A stretch of 64,000 nucleotides of DNA from Nocardioides flavescens (GTDB lineage Bacteria; Actinomycetota; Actinomycetes; Propionibacteriales; Nocardioidaceae). The stretch spans positions 310,001 through 374,000 of the forward strand of contig NZ_WUEK01000002.1 of the NCBI RefSeq assembly GCF_009823805.1, in the 5' to 3' direction. This document shows, piece after piece, positions 44,598-53,764 of this stretch. Both the position numbers and the translations under genes were made by a program. Under the pieces are notes generated by a model. The model was not told the origin of the DNA, did no database searches, and saw nothing but the letters and a program-made list of their open reading frames with translations. Every line of letters begins with the position of its first letter. Position 1 is the stretch's first letter.

Positions 44598-45125
44598 TCA
44601 GCGCGAGCTGCGGGCCGTGCGTCCGCGCACGATGCCGATGAAGGTCTGGACCCGCTCGTCGTCGTGGTCGACCAGCCAGGCGAGACCGACCCGGGTGGGC
44701 TCCACGTCGGTGACGGGGCGGTAGGTCACGTCCTTGCGGTGGTGCAGGCGCGCGATCGACATCGGCACCACCCACACGCCCGTGCCCGCCCCGACGGTCG
44801 CGACCACGTCGGCGTCGCTCACCCCGTCCCAGGCCTGGTGGGAGTCGGCGAGGTCCGCTGTGGTGACCTCGTCGAGCAGCGTCAGCTCGTCCTCGACGTT
44901 CATGACGGCGACGGCGACCTCCTCGTAGAGCGGGATGAGGTGCAGACCGTCGCGGTCGACGGGCTGCCGCACCAGCGCCATGTCCACGTCACCGGCACGC
45001 AGCGCCCGCTCCTGCTCGTCCTGCGTCACCGGCACCAGCTCCAGCGGCTCACGCTGGCGCTCGCGCCACGTGCGGGCCCACTTGTCCGGAGTGGCGCCGG
45101 TGACGAAGGCGAGACGGAAGGTCAT
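44598..45125 (-). CDS. Orphan LysR-type substrate-binding domain protein (no HTH)
   Basis: A 175-aa protein that covers only the effector-binding half of a LysR regulator: LAFVTGATPDKWARTWRERQ, ELVPVTQDEQERALRAGDVDMALVRQPVDRDGLHLIPLYEEVAVAVM. There is no helix-turn-helix, and the upstream region has no in-frame one. Codon use is normal and the frame is intact, so it is a free-standing domain rather than a broken gene. Stand-alone forms of this kind occur in actinobacteria; the function is unknown. Confidence 0.82.
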   Translation of the reverse strand: MTFRLAFVTGATPDKWARTWRERQREPLELVPVTQDEQERALRAGDVDMALVRQPVDRDGLHLIPLYEEVAVAVMNVEDELTLLDEVTTADLADSHQAWDGVSDADVVATVGAGTGVWVVPMSIARLHHRKDVTYRPVTDVEPTRVGLAWLVDHDDERVQTFIGIVRGRTARSSR

Positions 45126-45158
45126 GCGCCCATCGTGCCCCGTGCCGTCGGGGTCGCC

Positions 45159-48100
45159 TCAGGGGGTCGTGGGCGGCGGGGTCGCCACGTAGGTCATGGT
45201 GATGTCCCCCGACGTGGCCGTCATCGAGTAGGCGACGTCGGCGATCGTGCCGCCGGCGCTGGTCGCCGAGATCGTCCAGGCACCCTCGGGCAACGCGAGG
45301 GTGGCCTTGCGGGCACTCGTCAGCACCGACCCCGTGAAGGTCGCGGTCTGGCCGTTGCCTGCGGTGACCGTGATCGTGGCCTCCTGCCCGGCGGGCAGCC
45401 CGCTCACGGTGACCTGCGCGTTGCGGGTGGTCTCGACCAGCGTCACCGCCGGGGTCGCCGCGTCGGTCCTCGCCACGGTGAACGTCGTCTCGACGGCCGG
45501 CCAGAACGCCGGGGTGAAGCCGGAGGCCGGCGGCGCGATCTTGGCGACGTAGGTGCCCGGTGCCAGCCAGAGCGGCGGGCTGGTGCCGGGCGCTGCGTCC
45601 TGGGACCAGAGGGCGGTGGCGGCACCCTGCCGACGGATCGACAGCGACACGGTGCTGGGCGCGGTGTGCCCGGCGATCGCGGTGGCGGTGGACGTCAGCG
45701 TGACCTTGCCCTCCTCGACGTCGAGCGAGCCGGTCGCGTCCGTCGTGGTGTCCGCGCCGGACACCTGCAGTGCCCCGGCCGCGCAGCCGAGGCGGGTGTC
45801 CTTCTCGGCGCCAGGCTGCGTCAGCGCGGAGACAGCGCCGCTGTGACCGCTCGGCAGGGTGAGGGTCACCGTCCAGCAACCGGCTCCCAGCTGGGCGAAC
45901 GAGCCGGTGAAGGTGCCACCCGACCCGCTCAGCGTGGTGCTGAGGGGCGCCGCCGTGCCTCGCTTGACCTCGAGGGTCGCACCCGAGAGAGGGTCGTCGC
46001 TGCGGCTCGTGGTGACGGTGATGGTCGCGGCCCGGCTGACCTCCGTCAGGGTGACGTCCTGAGCGGGGACGGCGCCGAGCTCGTGGTCGAAGGTGAGGTC
46101 GACCGGGGTCGCGGCCCGGAACCGGTAGGCCGCCACGCTGAGCCGGTAGGGGCCGTCGGGCACGTTGCGGAACTCGTAGCGACCATCGGCTCCGGTGGTG
46201 ACGCTCAGGGGCGAGCCGTTGGTGCCGATGGCCGGGGCGCCGGCCGGGCACCGACCGGCGCCGTACGGCGTGCCGGAGCCGCAGGTCAGCTGGACCACGG
46301 CCCCCGACACCGCCCCCGACGGGGTGCCCCCGGTGACGCGTCCCGTCAGGGTGTTGGCGCCGCGACCGATCGGCATGTACACCGACGGCGTGCCACCCTC
46401 GGGGACCGTGACGTAGAGCGTGGAGGTGATCAGGCCCGGCCCACTGGCCGTGATCGTGTAGCTGCCCGGCACGATCTGAGCTGCGAGGTAGTCACCGGGC
46501 GTGCCGGTGCTCTCCACGGCGGTGATGTCGCCGAGGCCGGCTTGGCGCAGGGTCACGCTCGCGCCGTCGACGGCCGCCCGCGCGGAGTCCTGGAGGTGGA
46601 CCGTGAAGTCGACGGGCGTCGCTCGGACCGTCACGTCGGCGCTGCTCGTGCTGCCGTTGGCCACCGTCACGAGGGTGCCGCGCTGAGCGCTCGACGGAGC
46701 GCCGGCGGGCAACGGCTCCGGCTTGAAGCCGGCGTTGTCCACCTGCAGGAGCCACGTGCCCGGCTCAAGCCCCTGCCGGTCGACGGTGCCCGCGACGGTG
46801 AAGTCGCCGTCGGCGTCGGTCGTGGCCGTGAACACCTCGCTCGAGCTGAGCGCGGTGCAGAAGGTCGTGCCGCCGGAGGATGACAGGACCGTGCAGCGGG
46901 TCGCGGTGACCCGCGTGAGCGCGAGCATCCGGAACGGCGTGGTGTTCGGCGCTGCGGCGATGATGCCGCGCACCGTGCCCTCGATCGTGCCGAGCCGGGT
47001 CGTCTGCACCGTGCACACGGTGGTGAGACCCGGTGCGACGTCGGCGGATCCGCTCGAGAGCGTGCGGTTGCACGTGACGCTGTAGCGGCCGGAGGAGACC
47101 GCGGAGTCGGCCCAGACCACGCCGGCGGCCCGCACCCGCACGGCGTAGGACTCGGTGTCGGCGGGGCTCAGGTCGTCGAAGGTGACCGCGTTGCCCGTGC
47201 CGGAGGGCAGCGTGCGGCTGGTGGCCGCGGCGCCGTTGCTGCTGGTCGAGAGCGTGACCTGCGCGCCGGTGACCTGCTGGTTGAACTGGTCGACGACCCG
47301 CACCTCGATCGCGCCGTGACGCTGCATCGTGAGCGGCTGGTCGAACGTGCACGCGCCGTTGACGGCGCAGGACATGGTCGCGCTGGTGCTGTCGAAGCCC
47401 GGGAGGGAGACCCCGACCGAGTAGGTGCCGGGGCGCACGGAACCGTCGGGGTAGCGCGGGTCGGCCCAGACGAGCCCACCGCTGATCCCGCTGGTGCCAC
47501 CCCCGGGGTTGCGCAGGGCCGCGCTCACCGGGGACCCGTCGCGGGCGGACGCCGTCACGGTGGCGTTGCGCCAGTCGACGGAGGTGCCGGGGTTGGTGGT
47601 CGCGGACAGGGTCTGGGCCACCGGGGCGGGATCGAGGGTGAACTCGTTGAGGCTCTGGGTCTCGAGCTTGCGGTTGGCGAGGGAGACCGACCGGTAGCCA
47701 GGGGCGGTGATCGTCAGCGTGGTGGCCGTCTTGGAGACGAAGCCGGAGTTGAGCGCCGCCGCCGTGCCCGTCGGGACGTCGGTGCCGCTGCACGGGTAGA
47801 CCCCGGCCGGTGCCTGCGCGTCCGGCACGATCGCGAAGCAGCCCGCGGTGTTGCTCACCGCCCGCGCGCGCCCGTTGCGTGCCGTGGTCCCGTCGTAGTC
47901 CTGCGGTGCGGTCACGTCGACCGTCGCGCCTTGCACGGGGCGGGTGGTGCCGTCGATCACCGTGGTGAGCCGACCCGTGACCGTCGTGATCTTGTTGATC
48001 ATCGGCACCAGCAGCGTCACGGCGTTGTTGAGCCCGACGTAGACGGTGCGGGTGCCGCTGCGCGCCGTGCCGTCGACGGTGTCGCTCGCGGCGACCGTGT

Positions 48101-51086
48101 AGGTCCCGGCCTGGAGGGGGCCGGACTCCCAGGTGCCCGCGTCGGTCGCGACGGGGGCGGCGTTGTTGACCGACACGGTGGCCCCGGTCGCCACGGTGAG
48201 CTGGTTGTCGTCACCCGGGACCATCACGGTGACGGCGAGCGTTCCGTAGCGGTCCACCACGGGGTCGTAGTCGAGGCTGTCACCGGCGGCGAGCACCACC
48301 TGGCGTCCGTTGGTGATCTTGAAGTCCGTGTCCGTCGGGACGACGTAGACCGTGTAGGTGCCCAGCACGGGCACCTCGACGGAGTAGTCACCGGTGCCGT
48401 CCACCGACGCGCACCGGATCTGGGCGGCCGTCACCGGCGCGCCGTCGTAGTCGAGGTGCGACGTGGCGCATGTCGTGCCGTCGACGTCGTCGCAGTCCTG
48501 GGCCGACGGGGATGTCGAGTCCTGGTCGGTGCCGGGCACGACGTAGACACAGGTGCGGCTGTCCGGCTTGTCCGAGACCACGGTGCTCACCGTGCCGCTG
48601 ATCCGCGGCGACCGCAGCAGCCGGGCGGGGTCCGCGGTGACGGTGGCGGCCTGAGGCGCCTGCACGTCGACGGTGGCCGGGAGGTAGTGCGGAGCGGTCA
48701 CGAGGACCTGGTGCACCCCGGGCAGCAGCCCGAGACCGCTGCTCGCGGGCGGCAGGGTGTACTGCTCGCCGCGGGCGAAGGTCGTCGTGTAGGTCGCCGG
48801 CTTCTCCGAGCCGTCGGCCTGGATCGCCGTCGCCTCGACCGTGGCGCTGAGGCACTTGTCCGTGTCGTCGGCACAGGTGGCGAGGGCGTTGCCCGTCCCG
48901 GCGTCGACCGCCCGGCCGGTGATCTTGCTCGAGGCGGGCAGCACCCCGCCGGGCTGGACCTCGAGCGTGCGGTCCTCGGTGACGGTGCCGCCCGCGGTGA
49001 CCTCGACGGTGACGGAGTCGGTGATGTAGCCGAAGAGCTGGGTGGTGAGGGTGTAGGTGCCGGGGGTGACGCCGCTGAAGCGGTAGGCGCCGGGGTCGGA
49101 GGAGGTGGTGGTCGTCTTGTAGGTGTCGGTGTCGTTGGTCAGCACCTGACCGGCGCCGACCAGGTCGTCGCCGTCGCGTGAGGTGACGTGGCCGGTGACG
49201 ACGCCGGTCGAGGCGGTCAGCGGGTCGACGTCGAGACGCTGGCCGCCGTCGCCGCGGCCGAACGTCACCGTGCTGACCTGGGTCTGGTAGCCGGTGCCGG
49301 TGACCGTGACGGTGTAGGTGCCGGGGACGGGGAGGTCCGGCACCGTGTAGCGACCGATCGTCGAGCCGGTGAGCGTCGTCGTGTGGCGCACCAGGTCGGC
49401 GCCGTCGGTCACGGTGACGTCGATGCCACCGAGACCGCCCACCGAGCCGTTGGCCCGGGTGCCGCTGACCTTGCCGCTGAGGGTCCCGACACCGGTTCGC
49501 ATGCTGAGGTCGCGCTCCGCGTCACCACCGGCCGCGAGGTCGACCTGCGCCGACTCGGTCGACAGGCCCTCCCGCGCCGCGGTGACGACGTACGTCGCCG
49601 GCGTCGAGAGGCCCTCGACCGACCAGCGGCCCTTGCCGTCGCCCTTGGTGACGGTGCTGGTGGTGATCGTGCTGGTGCCGTCGGTGAGCGTGATGGTCGC
49701 GCCACCGATCGCGCCGTCCGGGCCGCTGACCCGTCCGCGCAGGCTGCCCTCGCCGGGCTGGAGGTCGACCGTCAGCGGCTCCGCGGCCTGCTCCGAGCTG
49801 GAGTCGACGACGAACTTCTGGGTCTGGTAGCCGGGCTTGGAGAAGGTCAGCAGGTAGTAGCCCGGGGCCGAGATGCTCGGGAAGGACCACGAGCCGTCGT
49901 CGGTGGTGCTGGCCGAGCGGGTCGTCGGCGTCGCGCGCGGCACGGTCAGGGCGAAGGCCTGCGACGGGCTCATCCCGGTCGCCGCGAGGGCGACGCTGTC
50001 GACGCCCACGGCCTGTGCGCCCTGAGCCTCCTCGTCGACCAGCGAGGTCGGCTCGAGGCTGACGGTGACCCCGCCGGGATCGGCCGCCTGGACCGTGCCG
50101 GTGAGCTGCAGCTGCGGCGTGGTCCTCGCGACCGCGGGCTGCGCCTGGGTGCCACCTCCGGCACCTGCTGCGCCGTCGGCGCCTCCGGCCCCGTCCGCGC
50201 CACCGGCACCGCCTGCGCCGCCCGAGCCGCCGGCACCTCCTGACCCGCCGGACCCGTCGCCCGCCCCGCCCTCGTCACCGGTGCCGGCCACCGTCGTGGT
50301 CTGCTCACGGTCGGGGCGCACCGAGTCGGCGAGCTTGGGGATGAAGACGACGGCCGCGGTGAGCCAGACCCCGAGGACGAGCACCAGCGCCAGCAGCCTC
50401 ACCGCCGCCGGGCCGACGAGGGCGCGCTGGGTGAGCGTGCCGTCGAGCCGGCGTACGACGGCAGGCCCGGCCGCGGTGACCGTGAAGGTGTGCCGGGCGG
50501 TGGCGCCGACGCGGTTGCGGCGGTTGGCGCTGACGCGACCACGCACCTTGACGACCTCGCCGGGGGCGACCTCGACGTGGTCGCGGCGCAGCCGGACGTG
50601 CACGCCGCGAGAGGTCGTGGTGCTGAGGTCGACGGGCACCGTCTCCGTGCCGGTGTTGCGCAGGGTCACCGCGAGCGGACCGCCGTGACGGGCGACGAGC
50701 TCGCGCGGGTTGAGGTCGACCACGAGCTGCGCGCGGGGGTTGACGACGAGACGGCACTGCGCGACGCCCGGGGCGGTCTCGGAGACCTGGTGGGTGGTCG
50801 GGTCCACCGCCTGGACCGCGACCGCGAAGGGGTACTGCGCCGGGAAGGTGCCGACCGGGGGCAGGACGGCGATCTCGACGACCCTCGTCTCGCCGGGACC
50901 GATCGCGTCGGTCATGACCGAGCCGGAGACCCAGCCCGGCTCGAGACCGAGCAGGTTGACGTTGAGCACGCGCGGGTCGGGCGCCACGTTGGTGACGCTC
51001 ACCCGCACCGTGCTCCGCGCCCCGGCGGCGGTGCGCAGGACCGGGTCGACGGAGACGAGCGGTGCGCTCTCGGGTGCGGTCGTCAT
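45159..51086 (-). CDS. Giant bitopic protein with carboxypeptidase-regulatory-like repeats (1975 aa)
   Basis: Residues 1-210 hold two Ig-like (NEW3-type) domains with the pattern VSVTNVAPDPRVLNVNLLGL and VTLRNTGTETVPVDL. A single membrane helix follows at about 230-249 (LLALVLVLGVWLTAAVVFIP), then a Gly/Ala/Asp linker (262-312). About 1600 residues of CarboxypepD_reg/CnaB-like repeats follow, each with patterns like GTYTVTVTGTGYQTQ and ITGRAVDAGTG. The helix lacks a cleavable signal, so an N-in/C-out topology is inferred. It is third in a run of three related genes; its ATG overlaps the preceding stop by 4 bases. Enzymatic motifs were not seen. Confidence 0.88.
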   Translation of the reverse strand: MTTAPESAPLVSVDPVLRTAAGARSTVRVSVTNVAPDPRVLNVNLLGLEPGWVSGSVMTDAIGPGETRVVEIAVLPPVGTFPAQYPFAVAVQAVDPTTHQVSETAPGVAQCRLVVNPRAQLVVDLNPRELVARHGGPLAVTLRNTGTETVPVDLSTTTSRGVHVRLRRDHVEVAPGEVVKVRGRVSANRRNRVGATARHTFTVTAAGPAVVRRLDGTLTQRALVGPAAVRLLALVLVLGVWLTAAVVFIPKLADSVRPDREQTTTVAGTGDEGGAGDGSGGSGGAGGSGGAGGAGGADGAGGADGAAGAGGGTQAQPAVARTTPQLQLTGTVQAADPGGVTVSLEPTSLVDEEAQGAQAVGVDSVALAATGMSPSQAFALTVPRATPTTRSASTTDDGSWSFPSISAPGYYLLTFSKPGYQTQKFVVDSSSEQAAEPLTVDLQPGEGSLRGRVSGPDGAIGGATITLTDGTSTITTSTVTKGDGKGRWSVEGLSTPATYVVTAAREGLSTESAQVDLAAGGDAERDLSMRTGVGTLSGKVSGTRANGSVGGLGGIDVTVTDGADLVRHTTTLTGSTIGRYTVPDLPVPGTYTVTVTGTGYQTQVSTVTFGRGDGGQRLDVDPLTASTGVVTGHVTSRDGDDLVGAGQVLTNDTDTYKTTTTSSDPGAYRFSGVTPGTYTLTTQLFGYITDSVTVEVTAGGTVTEDRTLEVQPGGVLPASSKITGRAVDAGTGNALATCADDTDKCLSATVEATAIQADGSEKPATYTTTFARGEQYTLPPASSGLGLLPGVHQVLVTAPHYLPATVDVQAPQAATVTADPARLLRSPRISGTVSTVVSDKPDSRTCVYVVPGTDQDSTSPSAQDCDDVDGTTCATSHLDYDGAPVTAAQIRCASVDGTGDYSVEVPVLGTYTVYVVPTDTDFKITNGRQVVLAAGDSLDYDPVVDRYGTLAVTVMVPGDDNQLTVATGATVSVNNAAPVATDAGTWESGPLQAGTYTVAASDTVDGTARSGTRTVYVGLNNAVTLLVPMINKITTVTGRLTTVIDGTTRPVQGATVDVTAPQDYDGTTARNGRARAVSNTAGCFAIVPDAQAPAGVYPCSGTDVPTGTAAALNSGFVSKTATTLTITAPGYRSVSLANRKLETQSLNEFTLDPAPVAQTLSATTNPGTSVDWRNATVTASARDGSPVSAALRNPGGGTSGISGGLVWADPRYPDGSVRPGTYSVGVSLPGFDSTSATMSCAVNGACTFDQPLTMQRHGAIEVRVVDQFNQQVTGAQVTLSTSSNGAAATSRTLPSGTGNAVTFDDLSPADTESYAVRVRAAGVVWADSAVSSGRYSVTCNRTLSSGSADVAPGLTTVCTVQTTRLGTIEGTVRGIIAAAPNTTPFRMLALTRVTATRCTVLSSSGGTTFCTALSSSEVFTATTDADGDFTVAGTVDRQGLEPGTWLLQVDNAGFKPEPLPAGAPSSAQRGTLVTVANGSTSSADVTVRATPVDFTVHLQDSARAAVDGASVTLRQAGLGDITAVESTGTPGDYLAAQIVPGSYTITASGPGLITSTLYVTVPEGGTPSVYMPIGRGANTLTGRVTGGTPSGAVSGAVVQLTCGSGTPYGAGRCPAGAPAIGTNGSPLSVTTGADGRYEFRNVPDGPYRLSVAAYRFRAATPVDLTFDHELGAVPAQDVTLTEVSRAATITVTTSRSDDPLSGATLEVKRGTAAPLSTTLSGSGGTFTGSFAQLGAGCWTVTLTLPSGHSGAVSALTQPGAEKDTRLGCAAGALQVSGADTTTDATGSLDVEEGKVTLTSTATAIAGHTAPSTVSLSIRRQGAATALWSQDAAPGTSPPLWLAPGTYVAKIAPPASGFTPAFWPAVETTFTVARTDAATPAVTLVETTRNAQVTVSGLPAGQEATITVTAGNGQTATFTGSVLTSARKATLALPEGAWTISATSAGGTIADVAYSMTATSGDITMTYVATPPPTTP

Positions 51087-53764
51087 GGTGTCCCGGCTGT
51101 CGTGGCGAGCGGCCTGCTGCTCTGGCCGGCGGTGGTGGTGATCGTGGTGGTGACGGCCTGGCTGGTGCTCACCTGGACGGTCCGGCTGCCGGCCGGCGCG
51201 GCCGCGGCACTGCGCCGGACCTGGACGACGTAGGCCTGCGGTGCGTCGACGTCGGCGAAGCTGAAGGTGCCGCCGGCGCCGGTGGTCGTCGTGAGGTACG
51301 GCGTGCGCGGGTAGTCGCCCGAGCGGTAGAGCTCGACGACCCAGCCGGCCGGCACGGGCTCGCCGCCCGGTCGCACGACCGTGCCGGAGACCGACGCCGA
51401 GGCGGCGAGCTGGAGCGGGTAGTCGCGCTCGTCGCCCGCGGCCAGCTCGACGATCGTCGAGGTGGGCGTGATGCCGGTGCGGCTGGTGCTCAGCGTGTAG
51501 GTGCCCGGCGGGACCGACTCGAAGCGGTAGTGCCCGGCCAGCGCCGCCGGGACGCTGGCGGACACGACGCTGTAGGTGTCGGTGCCGGAGGAGAGCGTGA
51601 CGGTGACCTCGCCGGCCGCCGTGGTGGCGCCGCTCGAGAGCTTCTGGGTCACGGTGCCCTCGAGGACGGCGGTCGCGGGCTCCATCGTCGCGTCCACGCC
51701 GGAGGCGCTGCTGCCCCCGGAGACCAGGTTGCCGGCGCTGTCCAGGACGACGGAGAGCGTCTGCGACGACAGGTCGGCGCGGCTGAACGTCACCGTGTAG
51801 GTCCCGGGGAGGCTCAGCCCCGTCGCGGTCCAGCGGCCGGGCTTGGCCTGCTTGCCCTCCGAGCTGGTCGCGGTCTGGATCGTCTGCGTGCCGTCGGTGA
51901 TCGTCACGACCACACCCTCGGCCGCGGACCCGTCGCGCAGCGTGACGGTGCCGCCGATCGCGCCCGAGGCCTTGCCCAGGGTCATCCCGACCCCGACGAG
52001 GCGCTGCCCCTCGGCCAGGGAGAGCGTCATGGTCTGCGAGGCGTAGCCGTCGAGGCTGGCCACGACGGTGTAGGACCCCGGCGTGGTGAGGCCCCGCAGG
52101 GTGAAGGCGCCCACGTCGCCCTCGGTGAGCGACATCGTGGTCACGCTGCTGGTGCCCGACGTGGCGGTGACGGTCGCGCCGCCGAGCGGTCCGCCGGCAC
52201 TGCTCAGCGTGCCGGAGATGACGCCGTCGCCCTTGCGGAGCGCGATCTCGACGCCCGTGCGCTCCTCACCCGCTCCGATGTCGATGCGCTGGGTCGAGGT
52301 GGCGTAGCCGGGCTTGGTGACGACCAGGTCGTAGATGCTCGGCGACGGCACGTTGCTCAGCTGGAAGGTGCCGTCCGCGCCGATCGGCACCGACATGACC
52401 TGGGCACCCTGCTCGGCCGTAGTGGCGCTGTCACCGCTGGTGGGGGCAGCCCCCGCGGTGCCCACCGGCGTCCGCAGGGTCAGCGTCGCGGTGGAGACGT
52501 CGTCGCCGACGACGCGCCCCGCGATCGAGGCCGGCACGCCTCCGAGGGCGACGTCGAGCCCCAGCTTGACCTCGCCGGCCCCGAGCGTGACGGTGTCGGC
52601 GTTGCTCGCGTCGAGGGCCTGGGGATACCAGAGCTGGGTGAAGCCGGCCCCGCGGTAGGTGATCTTGTAGTCGCCGACCGGCAGCTCGCCGACCTTCCAC
52701 ACCCCGGTGTCGTCGGTCGCGGTGGTCGCGACGGGGTCGGCGGTGTCGCCCGCGGCGTAGACGGCGACGGCGACCCCGGCCACCGGCGCGCCCGAGGTCA
52801 GCAGGCTCACCGTTCCGCCGACGCCGGTGCCCGAGCCGGCACCCGAGGCTGCGCTGTCGCGCGCGGCCGCGACCTCGAGCGCGAGGTTGCGGTCGGCGGC
52901 CGACTGGCCGACCAGGCGGGAGAGGGCGAGGGTGATGACGACGGCGAAGACCGTGACGGCGAGGAGCAGCCCGAGCAGCGAGAGCGGCCCGCGGGTCATC
53001 AGGGCCTTCTGCACGAACGTCGCGTGGGTGACCGGCACGTCCTCCGGGATGGCCGGGGGCGGCAGCTTCGTCTTGCGACGACGGCCCGGGACCTTCAGCC
53101 GCGCCGCGTCGGCGGCGTCGGCGGCGGGGTCGGCGGGGTCGGCGGGCGCAGCCGGCGGGGCCGCCGGGGTCGCCGGTCCGGGGGTGCCGACGCCGACGGT
53201 GAGCACGCGCAGGACCGGAGCGCCGAAGAGCGTCTGGCGGGCACTCGCCCGGACGTCGACGACGCCGTGCTCGCCGGGGGCCAGGTCGAGGGCCGGGGGG
53301 TCGAAGCGGAACTTCACGCGTCGCTCGGGGTCCTGTCCCAGGAGCGAGCCCGAGAGCGGGGTGTTGCCGGAGTTCTCGACCAGCAGGCTGAACCGGGCGC
53401 TACGACCGGAGGTGGCGGTGAGGGGGTCGACGCGCAGCGTCGTCAGCGGGGCCTCGGGGACCCGCAGCACGACCTCGTCGATGCTGCTGGCCTCCGGCGG
53501 GGTCAGCTCGCGGACCTGGACCGAGATGCGGCGCTCGCCCGCGGTGATGCCGGGCGGGACCGTGATCTGGGCCAGGACCGTCCGGGTCTCCTCGGGGAAC
53601 AGCGACAGCTCGTCGTCGGGCAGCTCCACCCAGGTCGGGTCGGCGCCCAGCACCCGGAGGACGAACCCCGCGATCAGGTCGCCGGTGTTGGTGATCGTGA
53701 CCGTGACCGGCACGGGCACGCCGGGGACGGCGTCGAGCCGTCGGGGGGAGACGTCGACCTGCAT
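51083..53764 (-). CDS. Bitopic protein with carboxypeptidase-regulatory-like repeats (893 aa)
   Basis: It has the same plan as its two neighbours. Two Ig-like domains (VTVTITNTGDLIAGFVLRVLG and FSLLVENSGNTPLSGSLLG) are followed by a Pro/Ala linker and a basic stretch (PGRRRKTKLPPP). One membrane helix lies at about 260-283 (LSLLGLLLAVTVFAVVITLA), then about seven repeats such as GVISGTLSSAGGPLGGATVTA and GSYTVVASLDGYASQ. A short motif, GFTQLWYPQALD, recurs as GFTPVWYPAAPS in the 819-aa protein. ATG overlaps the previous gene's stop by one base. Confidence 0.88.
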   Translation of the reverse strand: MQVDVSPRRLDAVPGVPVPVTVTITNTGDLIAGFVLRVLGADPTWVELPDDELSLFPEETRTVLAQITVPPGITAGERRISVQVRELTPPEASSIDEVVLRVPEAPLTTLRVDPLTATSGRSARFSLLVENSGNTPLSGSLLGQDPERRVKFRFDPPALDLAPGEHGVVDVRASARQTLFGAPVLRVLTVGVGTPGPATPAAPPAAPADPADPAADAADAARLKVPGRRRKTKLPPPAIPEDVPVTHATFVQKALMTRGPLSLLGLLLAVTVFAVVITLALSRLVGQSAADRNLALEVAAARDSAASGAGSGTGVGGTVSLLTSGAPVAGVAVAVYAAGDTADPVATTATDDTGVWKVGELPVGDYKITYRGAGFTQLWYPQALDASNADTVTLGAGEVKLGLDVALGGVPASIAGRVVGDDVSTATLTLRTPVGTAGAAPTSGDSATTAEQGAQVMSVPIGADGTFQLSNVPSPSIYDLVVTKPGYATSTQRIDIGAGEERTGVEIALRKGDGVISGTLSSAGGPLGGATVTATSGTSSVTTMSLTEGDVGAFTLRGLTTPGSYTVVASLDGYASQTMTLSLAEGQRLVGVGMTLGKASGAIGGTVTLRDGSAAEGVVVTITDGTQTIQTATSSEGKQAKPGRWTATGLSLPGTYTVTFSRADLSSQTLSVVLDSAGNLVSGGSSASGVDATMEPATAVLEGTVTQKLSSGATTAAGEVTVTLSSGTDTYSVVSASVPAALAGHYRFESVPPGTYTLSTSRTGITPTSTIVELAAGDERDYPLQLAASASVSGTVVRPGGEPVPAGWVVELYRSGDYPRTPYLTTTTGAGGTFSFADVDAPQAYVVQVRRSAAAAPAGSRTVQVSTSQAVTTTITTTAGQSSRPLATTAGTP

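Noticed and set aside
44598..45125. Pseudogene remnant of a LysR regulator
   Set aside because: The frame is intact with a plausible ATG and normal codon use, and no decayed HTH sequence lies upstream.
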